The notes: generated by a model not told the origin, from the letters alone. 64,000 bases of DNA from Triglochin maritima (GCA_963682175.1 OY821775.1:13364501-13428500); one strand, 5' to 3'; positions 12,238 through 24,900 are shown, counted from the stretch's first letter. Made by a program: numbers and translations.

Positions 12238-12914
12238 GAAGGTTGTGTTCTCGGATGAACCAAGTACAGGATTGGACATAGAGTCAAGGAACTACCTGAG
12301 GCATGTTATCAAACAGGTCAAAGGAGATAGGGCTATTGTTCTCACAAGTATGTACGTACTATTAAATAACGAAATGAACTCAAACCCCAATAAGATTTCC
12401 ATTTTCTGTACCTTGCTGATAATTCATAATCTTTTATTTGATGAAATCACGCAGCACATTCCATGGAAGAGGCAGAGTTTTTGTGTGACAGGTTAGGAAT
12501 CATTGTCAACGGGAAATTGCAATGTCTTGGGAACTCAAAGGAGGTAACAACACTCTTAATCAAATCCATGATGTTTACAAAAGTTAATTATTTGAAGTTA
12601 TGGCTCGATGACATTGTTGTTACTAAAAACAGCTCAAGACAAGATATGGAAGATCACATCTTCTGACAATATCTGTAAATCCTCAACACAAGGAGAATGT
12701 TGATTTAATGGTCGCAAACCTTTCGCCAAACGCCGTGAAGGTTTACGACGTCGGTGGGACGCAGAAGTTCCAGCTGCCCAAGCAAGATGTAAGAATATGT
12801 GATGTTTTTGAAGCTGTAGATAAGTTCAGGAAAGAAGTCCCTGTTTTTGCTTTTGGTTTGAACGGAACCTCTTTGGAAGATGTCTTCAATAATGTTGTTG
12901 TTGATGCATTTTAA
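12238..12914 (+). pseudogene. 3' fragment of an ABCA-type ABC transporter gene
   Basis: ABCA proteins are membrane transporters powered by ATP. Only the end of the nucleotide-binding domain survives. Exon a (about 12238-12347) has the Walker B and D-loop motif DEPSTGLD. Exon b (12455-12543) starts with the switch histidine in THSMEEAE (T and H straddle the splice) and continues CDRLGIIVNGKLQCLGN. The last exon (about 12665-12914) has NLSPNA, GTQKFQLPKQDVRI and TSLEDVF, then stops at TAA 12912-12914. Introns use GT-AG. The Walker A and ABC signature parts, the transmembrane domain and the exon normally between GNSKE and the last block are missing. The 5' side ends against the Gypsy-type LTR, which suggests that insertion or deletion there removed the rest. 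Confidence 0.8.
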
Positions 12915-13098
12915 ATTTAACTAGAAATATCATTTTTATTATTATCAATCAAATATAAAATATTTCTACTTGACATAGTTTGCAACAAATTCCATCTCTT
13001 GCAACATGACGGTTTGCGATTGTAACTTCAAACCAAATAAAAAACAAAGAAATATTTGAGCCATCCACCGATGCAACTAGCTGCTAGCAACATAATGC

Positions 13099-13617
13099 GG
13101 TAAATTACAGTTTGTCCTTAATTATGCTCAAGTATCATTTTGACATCATGAACTTTTAATTGTCAAAATCGCACCCCTTAAACTTTGACTTAGGTAACAC
13201 AATAACCTACTCTCCATCAATAAAATATTTTTTTTCAACATATTTCTCGTTTTTTCTCAATTTCTTTCATGTTGTTTGCCAGACATACTTCTAATTTATC
13301 TTTGTGGTAAAGTTTCAATCAAAACGAATGTCAAATTTGTTTCAAATTTGGGTCAGATTTTTTAACCAATCAGTCTCAAATTCGAGTAAAATCTGACATC
13401 TGATTTGATCGAAACTTTACTGTAAGATACATTAGAAGCATATTTGCTAATAATACCAAAAAACGACAAATATATTGAAAAATAAAAATATTATGATGGA
13501 AAGGGGGCTCGAAGCGTCACAAAAATCAAAATTTAAGGGGTGTAGAGTGTAGAATTCAAAGTTTAAGGGGTCAAATTTGTTAAAGTTTAAGAGTGTATAC
13601 CAAACTATAATTTACCC
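13099..13617. mobile_element. Foldback MITE with long inverted repeats
   Basis: The left end reads ggtaaattacagtttg; the right end read on the minus strand is gggtaaattatagtttgg. Both arms continue with a theme of ccccttaaactttga. Pairing extends inward: the stretch gtggtaaagtttcaatcaaa near 13300 pairs with tttgatcgaaactttactgt near 13405, so almost the whole 519 bases can fold into one hairpin. There is no coding capacity. Superfamily and target duplication are unresolved. Confidence 0.7.
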
Positions 13618-15007
13618 TATTAGGAAACTACGCATCACCATATTTAATATAAGACAAAGTAAGAGTGTTTTCAATGTGGAACTTAAAACTTAAGATTGCA
13701 TTTTGATTTAGAATTTTGGAAATGTGTCATTGTATATATTTTTTAAAAATAGTAGATTCATTCAAATAAACGAGGTTGAGACCACAACCCCTCAAACAAA
13801 AGATCTCAAAGTAAATGAGTTTTAAGGATTACAAACCGCGGCTACATCATACTTCAAAACACCAAGTTAAGGTTACAACAGGCCCAGCCACAGACCAAAA
13901 CAACCTATGGTGTGCGCATCCCATCCACGATACACAGCCTGTAGAGCACGGTGACGAGCTTCAATGTATCATTGCAAGTTACGTGTTTAGAACTTGGATG
14001 TTGTCTTATGTGGATTTAACGATCCAACATGGTACTTAACACATCACCCCCATGCAAGAGTTATTAGAAGCAAATCCCAAATTCAGAGGTGGAAAGCAAG
14101 CCCCAATGTGGTAGTTTTAACTTGACCACTCAGATTAATATAAAATATTAATGTTATATTTCAAGTACGAAAATACATGTATCTTCATATGTTTTAAGGT
14201 TAGAATATGATTTTAAACTCCATGTGAGATTGAATAAGTATTACCTACAGGAAATTCAAGAATTTTAAATTGTCATTCTTCTTAAGTGACATTTATTCAA
14301 ACAAGGTATAAATACGTATTACCCCTCACCTAAATGTGTCATGAGACTCATGACATTTATATGGGAGACATCTAAAGCAAGTTGAAGGTAATTTGCCTGG
14401 TCCAAGCTACCCACCGTATCCATTCTGAACGGTAAGGTCCCCATTGATCTGATAAAAAAATTCATAGGTTATTGAAATAGTATATTTAATCACTTTCTGA
14501 GAAAATGCCATTAGATTGTCAGCGCACTTGCATAATTGAGAAGAACCCCTTCCTCTCAACAATCAACTATCGTAAATCATCTTCCTTCGATGCATGTGTA
14601 CAACACACACCCGTTCTGATTTTTTGTCAGTAAGCAAACATGTCAACTAATCGTAGCTTATAAATTCGAAGAAAAGAACATGGAACAAAGGTATCTCCGA
14701 ATCTTGCTAAAAAAATCAAACATAAAAACCAATACCTACAAAGACATTACACAAAATTGTTCATGACTATTCTAAGTCAATTAGAAGGGCAAATGCGGAG
14801 TTAAATCTGCAAAATTAAATATCGTTCTATCTAGAGGACTGTACATCTGGGACTTTTAACTAGAAAAACATCATTGGAAATATCTGAAGGTAGAGAAAGT
14901 AGAATGCAACCTCATGATACAATGGGCAGAAGAAAATCCCAGATTTTTCTAATGCGTAAACACTAAACTACCAAACTTGAATCTAACCATGGGTAGAGTG
15001 CAGAACT
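13618..15007. other. Intergenic DNA downstream of the cyclophilin gene
   Basis: No supported gene. A short frame at 13815-14039 has no recognizable similarity and lacks gene context. The 3' UTR of the minus-strand cyclophilin gene should lie just below 15008. Confidence 0.5.
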
Positions 15008-18000
15008 TCAAGTCAAAGATCGTCCAGCCCACTCTCTCCCCTTGCGTTTAAGCTTTGCTTGCATCTTGTTGAATTTCTCCTTGCCTTTTTCCAGGAGAGG
15101 GTCGTGTACCACATAATCATTTGGATCTTCTCTCCGTGCCATTGAATTCTGTTTAAAATTTTACAAAATTAATATTGTCAAATATAATAGTTCAGGCAAG
15201 GAGAAAAAAAGTATAGGCACCTTATTTGAAGGTCCTGAGGTGAATTTCAACTCCTTTGTTAACCATCCTGATACATCTTCCTCCTCACCATCCTTGTTCC
15301 CCTCACCCAAATTAGATGTTGAAGCAACAATGTTTGTAGAAATGTTTTGCTTGAACTTGTTTAGCCTAGCCAGTGTCTGAATTTAAGAAAAAGTAATATT
15401 ACATTAGTGGTAAAGAATCAAAGCCAACTAACATTGTTCTTAAGAACTACAGCCATTTGTAGAAATAAAAACCAAAGTAGTGTAAATGGAAAGCAGGTCA
15501 TCATTTGATCTTTTTCCTAACAGAGAGAAATTACTATCATATCATGCAGGTGTATATCTGTCAGATGATTGATCTTTCCTTTTTTGCATATAAAATAGAA
15601 AAAATATTCTGGCACATTTTCTTAAAGAAGCTGTGAAAAAGAATGTTCTTATGGCATACATCATCTTCACGGCCTTGAAGCCTACGTCTTTTCTGTTTTT
15701 TCATCATTCTCCCTTGCTCAGCAAGACCTAAAAGTTATCCGCTCAGCCTTCACTTCCGAGCCAATACCCTTTTTCTTCATGGCCAACTTTTCAACTCTAA
15801 CAGCATGTCCATCATCGTCGTCACCATTTTCCCTGTGTTGAGTATTAGAGTATTGCAAAACATCAATCCTTGAAAGCATAATCAGCATCAAGCCTTACTT
15901 AGCATTGTTGTCATGAAGAGAACGTAAATAACACTCATCTTTTGTCATGAAGAGAACGTAAATAACACTCATCTTTAGCACAATCGACTTGGATTACAAG
16001 AATTTATTATCTGCCATCTATATGGAATGTGTGCACAATTCAAACACAATTGTTTTTTTAATGTCATAGGATGGCCATGAACAAAAACAACAATCCACTT
16101 GGATTACGAGAATTTGCTATCCGCCGTATAAATAGAAATGGTTGAACCATAATTGTTTTTTATTGTTAGTTTGTTACAGAATGACCATAAACAAATAGAA
16201 AGACGTATGCATCGGAATTGACCCCAGAAAATTGCTGCTTTGACATCATTTCTTTTCTCATCTTCCTTGGGCACACAATATTATTTCATTACTGTTAAAA
16301 TTGATGTTGACCAGCTAATCTTTTATCATGGAAAACGACAGACTCTTGAAGTGATGATAATGTCAGAAAACAATGTTAGACAATTCATCAATACTTTCTG
16401 ACTACAATGCATAACCATCACAATGTCAAATTAAACCTTTGAGCAACTGATGGAAGCAAGAGGTCCAACATAAGCGATTCTTGGATTGTCACAAGCTGCA
16501 ATTTGAAGATACTTTACACGTGTCATGTTCACCACATTTGTTAGCAGGAAATACGTTGATGTTTGATAGTTTAATAAAACGACTCATATACCATTTAACT
16601 AAAGAAAACACATAATAACCCTGAAACTGTAACCATTTATGTGGGGTAATGGGTTGGCCTTGATTCATATCAGATATATTGATTGTTTATGTGAAACCAT
16701 AACCTTTTGCGACAAGTTACAACCCTAAAATGTAAACCCAACCTTCCACTGAAAAAATTAAGATGAACAATAGGTTAATGAATGAAAATCAACTCGGCAC
16801 AGAACTGTGAAATGCAGAACTCGTTACAGAACTCAATATGCTTATATTTTCATCATTGATGAAATGCACATATAATGCTTAAGAAGAAAATGGATCCAAA
16901 TTAGGAAGTCAGTTAACCTAACCATAGAGACAATCCTTAGATAGTCATAGATATCTCTTCATATAATGTAGCTAGGAATTTTTAGAAAAGAATTCTAAAA
17001 TTTACCTTGAAAGGGAGACTGAAGCATCCTTTCTAATATGTTTCACTGTGACAAGAAAACCCATAATCAAACATCAAAATGTGAATTATGAAGAATAGAA
17101 GTCGTAAAAATAATAAATAAATTGTTAATCATTGACTTCAGTTTGATGTTTTTTCATTATTCATTAATTTGATGTTAAAAACACTTGACAGTATCCTAAT
17201 TCTGCAGTTGATCTCCCAGTCATATTTCACTAAGCATCATAGTAGCAACACGAAATTGACTACTGTGATTATAAAATTGACATCTATTTGCGACAAGCAT
17301 CATAGTACCTGAAGACTTTTCTCGAGCGACGATATCTCCCTGTTCTTGCCTTTTTTTAGGATTTGCAGTTTCATTCGTGCATCAAACCTGGCTCCATCGT
17401 CGTCGTCATTGTCATCGTCACTATGATAAGTATCAAAAGAGTTCTTCTCTAATTGTTTATCGAACTCTCCTTTTTTAGCAGTTAGTGCTTCTCTTACAGC
17501 AATATGTGAATCCGTCTTCTCACCCTTTGGTAAGCTCTGATGATGGGAAGAAAAGTATTAGGCCTCGCATTCAAGACAAAGAATTGTTTGTCTAATGACA
17601 TAGTTATTAACTTATTATTGTCAAGTATATAGGATTGACAAAAGAAATGTTCAACCCAAAGCATGTTAAAATTGCTTACTTTCTTCTGTGGTTCCTCCTT
17701 AAGAAATCGAGGGTCATCTAATACATCATGAATGCTCTTTATCTTCTCCTTCACATTGCCTAATTCCTTTTCATCCTCTTCTGCTTCCTCCTCGAAAGAT
17801 AACAAATTCAGTTTCCTGCAAAAGTGCAACAAACAGATCCATCAGTTAATAAATACTTAAGGACTTCCATTTTCATTTTCAAGTGTAGCATGGCAGTTTA
17901 CTTGACTGGTTTCTTTTCATTGTCGAGGGCCTTAGTAACAGGTTCTGCTGAAGATAGAAGCTTTTTATGCACCTCTCTTGGAACAATGTCCTCAAAGGGG

Positions 18001-19327
18001 TTCCACAATACCTGATAAAGGCAAAAAAAAAACATGAAGTAAGAAAAGAAAAATCACAATAACATACAAAGAAACCCCCAAACACACCGTTAACCATAAA
18101 GAGACAATGTTAAAGATCATGTTCCAGTTGCGCAACAAATATCTTGACATCTTGTCATATGAAATGACACTTATCAAGTATAACCTAAGAACCCAAACAA
18201 GGTTGTAGAAGAACCAAAAGCACAGAGGCACTCATAAGCAGATTTCATAAAAATTTCAAACGCTACCTCGACGGAGAGAATTTTGGGTTGTGGATCCAAA
18301 GGCCGGTCATCTTTATCGGACTCCACATCCCCAATCCTCAACAAATTATAAACAGAGTCACCTGTAACCTGTCCCAATCAAACCAAACTCTCTCTAACAA
18401 GCAAATTAAACACCACCATAACAAGTTAATTCATAATTTCTATCTGAAAGCACAAACCTTCCCGAAAATAGTATTCTTCTTGTTAAGCCAATCACAGTTG
18501 TCCAACGTCACAAAGAACTGACTCCCATTCGAATGCGGCGTCCCAGCATTGGCACAGGCAACCAAACCTCGATGGTTGAAGCGCAACCGCGAGTGGAACT
18601 CATCCGCAAAGGGCCCACCATAGATAGTCTCACCACCTGCAATCACAGAAAAACATAAACAAGGTTCCAATCAGAGATTACAAAATTGATCCAAAATGAT
18701 CCCGAAAATCAAACAAATTATCTGAAAGCACAAACCTTCACAAAAATAGTTTGGTTAATTGGTTTGTCACCTTAGGCCTATTTCCAAACCAAAACAAACC
18801 AAGCAGCAACATTATAAAAAATAATTTATACAAACATACTCGAACTGAGTAACATATAATCCAATACAGCACAAAACTCCTCGTAAAGCATAAGCTTTTG
18901 CGTTCCTTTTGTTGTCTTTTACTTCTATTTCCTTCCTACTTATCTACGGAAGTTGGAATTCGACGGGTACCCTAAAACAACGCAGTTAATTCCGTTGTTT
19001 CCGATCGAAATAAGTCCAACTCGACTCCGAACCAAATAGAGCCCTAACTTCGAGAAGGAATTGGAGCGCTAGGGTTTGGGGAAGAAGAGCAAGGTTAGTT
19101 AACTGACCGGTGCCGGTGCCGGTGGGATCGCCGCCCTGGACGAGGAAGGACTTGATGATGCGGTGGAAGATGGTGCCGTCGAAGTAGGATTCGAGGGAGA
19201 GCTGGACGAAGTTGCGGGTCGCCTTCGGGGCTTCCTTGGGCCACAGCTCGATGTCGAGTGGGCCCATCGTCGTGTGCAGAACCACCTTGCCCTTCGTCGG
19301 CGGCTCCGACACGTACACTGACGACAT
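15008..19327 (-). CDS. CYP57: CYP57-like cyclophilin, frame broken near 3' end
   Basis: Multidomain peptidyl-prolyl cis-trans isomerase, an enzyme that flips Xaa-Pro bonds. Plant CYP57 and its animal counterpart are nuclear proteins linked to the spliceosome. Minus-strand exons with GT-AG borders: 19108-19327 (ATG 19325-19327), 18458-18636, 18267-18368, 17902-18011, 17680-17815, 17309-17536, possibly 17006-17032 and 16437-16495, then 15660-15832, 15221-15376 and 15008-15148. The isomerase domain fills exons 1-3 ([20 protein letters not shown]). The catalytic histidine of the WL-x3-H motif reads Asn here ([11 protein letters not shown]). The tail is acidic, then Lys-rich, ending with [19 protein letters not shown] and AGRSLT. 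In exon 15660-15832 the frame reaches TGA at 15718-15720, while the expected [20 protein letters not shown] tail lies in another frame. An A7 run near 17357 may be a further shift. It is either a decaying gene or one with sequence errors. Confidence 0.8.
15908..15976. repeat. 35-bp tandem duplication in a cyclophilin intron
   Basis: Two near-identical copies of tgtcatgaagagaacgtaaa followed by taacactcatctttt lie side by side. They are intronic and probably neutral. Confidence 0.85.
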
Positions 19328-19505
19328 CTTTCGATCTCCGGCGACGCCTTTCGGGTCTCCGGCAGCCTTCGCTGCTGGACTTATGCGGTATGTTGGGTAC
19401 AGAGGGCTGTGTTAGTCGGATCGGGTGGTTATTGGATCCGACGTGAAGATCCGGATACCGAACTAAGGTTACCTGATTAGCATCATGTTCGCGTCAGCAC
19501 AAGTA
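19328..19505 (-). promoter_or_regulatory. 5' flank of the cyclophilin gene
   Basis: This GC-richer stretch just above the ATG at 19327 should hold the 5' UTR and core promoter. No clear TATA box is visible in the first 120 bases, as expected for a housekeeping gene. A Harbinger-like element begins at about 19508, so little native upstream DNA remains. Confidence 0.35.
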
Positions 19506-19507
19506 TG

Positions 19508-20357
19508 AGCTTCATTTTTTGGCCCACGACTATTTTTAACCATGCACGGGCAACCCTAGACTCCCCTAGACATTCTGGTTTCTCTCTGTCACATCATACC
19601 AGCTCCCCTCAAATTCCTCTTAACCATGTCCTGAAATCCCACAAACACCATACATTCTATTTCTTCCACATCATTTCCTTTTTTTTAATTCTTTCACAAC
19701 AATCAACAAATTACACTAAATAATTGTTATTTTAATTATTATATTAGATTAATTAACTCGAAAATAATTATTAACTAATATTAAGCCACGAAAATATTAT
19801 TTAAAATTAAGAAACCACACTACATATTACATTAATTGAAATCTGAAATATTAAATTAAAAAATACAAGAAGACATCGTCAATCCGCATTTCCTCTGTAA
19901 CGTTGTCATATTCTCGATCAAATCGGATTTGAGACTCAAATATTTATGTTGGTCACGCACTCGATCTCTATTGTCCAAATAAATGTTAATACTCACGATA
20001 CGATCAGTAGAATATTACAACGGTTCCTCCATAGAACTTGCACGTTGATCTTTGATAAAATTAACATAATAGTCGCGTTCATCCTCCAATATCATATTAT
20101 GCATTATGATGCAAGTTGTCATTATTTTGTTAAGTGCATTCTTACTACATGCAAGAGATGACTTTTTGATTATCGCAAACCACACTTGCAGCACTCTGAA
20201 TGCACGTTCTGCATCTTTACGTGTTGTCTCCTGCCATTTAGCAAATAATTTGTCCTTCAGTGTCTGAGGAAAAATGACAGACTGAATGAATGTAGCCAAT
20301 TTGGATAAATATCATCTGTAAGATAGTATCCCATATCATATCGAGCACTGATTGACA
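19508..20357 (-). pseudogene. Harbinger transposase C-terminal half, left element end
   Basis: The left terminal region (19508-19690) resembles the left part of the 49072-50024 element, with gagc at the end, a tctctct stretch, accatg, and tccacatcattt. Minus-strand coding similarity to PIF/Harbinger DDE transposase then runs from about 20355 down to 19880: MGYYLTDDIYP, DAERAFRVLQVWFA with the catalytic Glu, IMTTCIIMHNMILEDERD, and a tail with NRDRVRD. Frame changes occur near 20300 and 20015. The N-terminal half is absent because Gypsy-type sequence begins at about 20360. The matching ORF1 lies beyond it at 21871 on the plus strand. Confidence 0.7.
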
Positions 20358-20359
20358 TC

Positions 20360-21846
20360 ATATCTTACATCCCATATTCATGTCTTATATCCTATATTTT
20401 GAACCTAAGCAATGCTACGTAACGAGTTTTATGTTTAAGTTTCAGGAATAAACATGTTTGAGAAGAAGAGACACAAAAAGGACCTGAATACAAGAAAAGA
20501 GACTGAATTGTGGGACTTATGGACTGATATGCAAGAGGGAAGGACCCGAATATAAACCAAAAGGACCAATAAGCAAATCGAGAAACTCAACACCATCATG
20601 AGGAGTATTTTGGTGCACCACACGTGGAGCATTGAAGCAATAAAGAAGCCAACCGAAATCGAGTCAAATCCGACCAAAAGTGACAGTCAATTGGCAGTCC
20701 AAATGCTCAGGATCCGACCTGGCTTCTTGTGGTTGTGTAATATGTTATTTGTATCCATTTGTAGAAGTTTCATTAGTCCCACATCGAGGGATTGTCCCCG
20801 ATTACCTTTTCCCATGACTATAAATAGAACTATTTTTCCTCCTTTGTAATAACTCATTGTTTTGTGGCATTCTCTCTACTTGGAGTAAAGTCTTGGAGCA
20901 AAACTCTAGTGGAGAGATGCTACTTGTAATGTAAGTGAGCAATAAAAGGATGTTTTGTTAGTTTTATATCGTCTCTTTCAATTCTTGCATGCTCAGTTTA
21001 ATTTCGTTTTGTCTCTTTTCTTAATGAGTAGTAAGTAGTTTCATCCCCCTTTGGGGGTGGAGGTGATGTAGAATATGTGATAGTGATGAGTTCTTTTATT
21101 TATGTCATTTTCATATGATTAATGTAGATCTATACTTGTAGCATGCTTAAACTTGTATTAAATGAGATAATGTTCACACTAGGTACTTATCTCATGCTAG
21201 ATTTAGGGTTTATCTTGTTGTTTGTAGTGGTTTGATGAGAATGACTTGTTATGTATGAATCCATATTTGGTACACATTCACATGAATGATTTAGGTTGTA
21301 TGTATGATTGATTGATGCTCTATTGACCACACTAGGTACTTATTGCATGCTTCATAATCTAAAATCAACCTCAACTTTATGTGAGATATGCATGTTCATG
21401 GTTTGTCATGTAGTGTTGTGTATCCTACACTTAGATTCTATATTAATTTTTACTTGTATGTTATAAAAACTACATTTGTTCCTAATTCAAATACAGACTC
21501 ACTCACACGCACATACCTACACACCTCCACTCCATGAGGGTTTAGTTTAATTGGTAGTTCATTCATAGTTTAGTTTAGTGTAACCACACTTCATCTCCCC
21601 TCTTTTCCCACTTGTCTTCGAAAGAACCAGAGTCGACACACATCCCTGTGGATCGAGCCGTACTTGCCCCGTTTTCACTGATGGTCGTGCACTTGCGGTT
21701 AAACTTTAGATTCAATCAAGTTTTTGACGTTGTTGTTGGGGAGGTTCTCTGTTTAGACTCTTGTTTGGACGATTTGAGTGAGTTTAATCTTTTGTTTTTA
21801 GTTTTTATTTATTTCAGGGACATCTGAGCATTGTAGGGAGGCACTA
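20360..21846 (+). mobile_element. Gypsy-type LTR and leader fragment
   Basis: A TATA box (tataaata at 20819-20826) follows a tagtcccacatcgaggg stretch. The sequence continues to the plant Gypsy leader theme (21640-21745): a gatcgagccgtacttg stretch, gtgcacttgcggtt, then tcaagtttttgacgttgttg, where intact elements usually read GTTTTTGGCGCCGTTGCCGG. It is similar, in reverse complement, to 11200-12190. It splits a Harbinger element, with transposase to the left and ORF1 to the right. No gag or pol follows, so it is a fragment. The precise ends are not fixed. Confidence 0.6.
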
Positions 21847-21870
21847 TGAGAAATTTCCTCAATATCACGT

Positions 21871-22860
21871 GTGACTAATTCACCATTTCTCCAATATGCA
21901 CCATTCGACCAATACCAAGGATTCCGACCATTCCAGCAATTCCAACCACAAAACCAACAAAATCAAAACCAATATCAAATGTATAACCAGTACTTAAGCC
22001 GAGAAAGTAGTGTGAATGTAGCGGACACTACACAAGATGCCCACAATGGGAAAGTTAACCCTCTCAAAAGTCAACAACCATGGCAACCCGCCAGGACCAA
22101 CAAGCCAAAGACGTGGTCCACAACAGAGGATGATAGACTCGTCTCGGCATATATGCAAGTAAGTTGCGATGCGGTGGTTGGGACTAACCAAAGAGCCAAA
22201 TCGTTATGGACCAGAGTGAAATGTGCTTTCGATGAGTCGGTTGAAAGCAACACGAACCTCCCCGTACGGAATGAGGAATCATTAAAGGGACGGTGGAGGA
22301 GGATTACACCTTCTGTTACAAAGTGGGTCAGATGCTTTGATGAGGCGTTGTGGTGGAAACATAGCGGCACCAACGACGACGATGTCATCCGGAAAGCTCA
22401 CGTGATCTACGAGTGAACTCATAGGTCCAAAATTCTTTAATTTGATGTTGGGGTCATGTTGCGCAGATACCCTAAATGAGAGTTTTATCTCTAGAGCTAC
22501 TGTGGTGGGTGTTGCAAGCGGTGAACAAGTAGCATCCATGGAAATAGAAGTTGAAGATAGTCCCCAAACATGAAGTGTCGGGAAAAGAAAGAGCATTGAT
22601 GACTATATGGGCCACTCAACACCAACACATGAGAAAATGACGCCAGAACCAGTCAGACGTCGCGAAGGTGTGAAGAAGGCAGGAAAAGGTAAAAAATCAT
22701 TAGAGGCCGATACTGACCCCCGTGTATATGAACTTGGTGCTCAAGTTGCATACAACGCCAAGTTAGAGAATATGACTTGAAGATGGAGGACAAATGAGCA
22801 GAATGGAAGTTTCCAATGCATCTCGAAAAAACAAAGTTCGACATGCTACACTCTTTGCTG
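21871..22860 (+). pseudogene. Harbinger ORF1, Myb/SANT-like protein (broken)
   Basis: An open stretch from 21871 to 22416 encodes a Gln/Asn/Pro/Phe-rich start (residues 1-50), then a Myb/SANT-like domain. Landmarks are WSTTEDDRLVSAYMQVS, DAVVGTNQ, ESLKGRWRR, KWVRCFDEAL and DDDVIRKAHVIYE. A stop at 22414-22416 ends the frame. Further ORF1-like sequence, including a Lys-rich linker and a QVAYNAKLE helix, continues brokenly to about 22860. The DNA-binding domain is the best preserved of the three ORF1 copies in the window. The expected partner transposase is the minus-strand remnant at 19880-20357, giving a divergent arrangement. Confidence 0.75.
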
Positions 22861-23141
22861 GGAAAAAAAACCGACAGAACCAGTTGATCGTTAAAAACAT
22901 TTCAGTGAGCCAAAATGTGTTCGGTTGATCACATATGATGAGTTTCCGTTGCTTTCCAACCTCAAACGTTGATAAAGAAAAATGAAAATTTTATACATAC
23001 CACGGAATCTGATGGAAAGTGGGCATGGATTCTCAGAAGTGTACAACACAACCCCCTCCAAGAATCCAAACGGAATCTCATTTCCTTTTCGTCGCTTTCC
23101 TTCGTTCCGGGTTGATTCGATTCCAAAAAAAAATACTAAGA

Positions 23142-23640
23142 TCATCCGTAACCATGACCAGGGTCAACCCGATCATGAGTTTCTCTCTCTCTTCCACATC
23201 AGCTTTCTTTCTCATCCACATCAGTTTTCTCTCCCCCCAATTCATTTTCTTCTCTTTCCAACATTATTCACCTCTTAACCACAACTCATCTCTCTCCTCC
23301 ACATCATCTTTTATTTCCACTAACTTTTATTCTATTCCAAAATCAATTATATTTACCCAAAACATTAATAATTCAAACAAAATATATATTAATTAGCAAA
23401 TAAAAAGTATTATTATTAAAGAAAAATACATATTTATTTAAACGACCGTACATAGCACAATACAACAAAATATTATATTACCTAAATTTCATTAAAATAA
23501 AAATGTATACTAATAACAACAATTAATTTTCGCTTCCTTTGAATCGTTGCCATATGTGGTCGATCAAGTCGGATCTGAGGGTGAGATGCGTGTTTTTTTC
23601 ACGAATGTGGTCTCTGGTGTCCATGTACGTATTAAAGTTG
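23142..23640 (-). pseudogene. Harbinger left end with transposase C-terminus
   Basis: The left end begins near gatcatccgtaaccatgacc, followed by CT-rich stretches with two tccacatca motifs like those at 19560 and 49130. At 23523-23640 the minus strand encodes a transposase C-terminal tail (NTYMDTRDHIREK, SDLIDHIWQR, then a stop at about 23523). The rest of a similar transposase resumes at about 28005, on the same strand. I infer that the 4.4 kb between is an insertion into one element. Confidence 0.6.
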
Positions 23641-24059
23641 TTTAACGTGGGTTTTTTGTTCTTTTTGTTTTTATATATATTTTGGTGTTGCGAAGACCTC
23701 TCAAGAATTCATGATGGAATTCCGCACCTTACAACTTCGTATAGAAGAATGCCTCATCGTGTCATGCTCATATCATTCATTTATACAGGAAATTAAATAA
23801 ATGTGAATAACTAGCCAGAAAGTAAATAAGTGCAACATTTTCTTTCATTTCATTAAATAGAAGGAATAAATATGAAATATAATAGTTGACATATTTATGC
23901 AATGCACATATGGGAGATACATAAGCATCTATTTGCGAACTATAAACCAAAATTGTTGTTATATTAACAATTTCAGATATATTTTATTAATAGGATTTTT
24001 ATATTTTGATATATTAGGGACGGGGATTTATCGATTTGTGCTTTGATTGATTCGATAAT

Positions 24060-24900
24060 GATCTCCCATTTGTTGCGATATATTGTCACAATATGGTCAG
24101 TTTTAGCCTCGTAACCCGGAGGGGATTTATGTTTGATTTGTCAACGATAATTCTTATATTAGAATAATATCGTACAAACGGTTAGTTTAACCTCATAGCC
24201 TAGGAGGTGTTTTGTATATATGGATTTATTTGGACAATTATACTTTGATATTGGTATTATGATGTTTTGGTTAGTTTAGCCTCATAACCCGGAGGGTTTT
24301 GTATACATGTTTTGGTGCTTCAACTTTATCATGAAGGCAACCAAATATTAGTGAGCTTAACCTCATCACAAGGAGGAGTTATATATCTATTTCAGTCTCA
24401 TATTTAGGAGATATTGTAGATAGTTTATTCTCTTGTCTAGGAGAACATTGCATATATGCTTCATTTGAGTGTAACGACTTTAGTTTTTCTCATTACTAAA
24501 TGTCGATAAAGGTTAGATTAGTTTAGCCTCATAACCTAGGAGGATTTTTTATATATATGTTATTTTTGCCGATGATTCTCATATTTAAATATCATCAAAT
24601 AGTTAGTTTAATGTCATAACTGGGAGAATATTTTATGTATATAATTTGTTAAGTATATTGGACAGTTTAGCCTCGTGACCCGGAGGGTTTTGTATATGTT
24701 TAGGTTCTTCAACTTTATGATGAATACACCGTGTTAATTTATCAACGATAATTTTGATATTAGAATATCGTAAAAACGGTTAGTTTAGCCTCATAACCTA
24801 GGAGGTGTTGTATATGATTTGTTTTAGACAATTATTCATATATCATAATGTTTTGGTCAATTTAGCCTCGTAACCCGGAGGGATTCTGTATATATGTATG
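24060..24900 (+). repeat. Degenerate tandem repeat, about 60-120 bp spacing, ~10 units
   Basis: A core of gtttagcctcataacc, a cggagg- or taggagg-like stretch and ttttgtatatat recurs at about 24100, 24183, 24270, 24352, 24418, 24510, 24602, 24660, 24778 and 24853. Between cores is an AT-rich linker that often contains ataattcttatattagaata. Spacing varies from about 60 to 120 bases, mostly near 85. No frame stays open across it. It looks like an old minisatellite. Confidence 0.75.

Noticed and set aside
13815..14039. 74-codon plus-strand frame
   Set aside because: No recognisable domain, no splice or promoter context, and length is compatible with chance.
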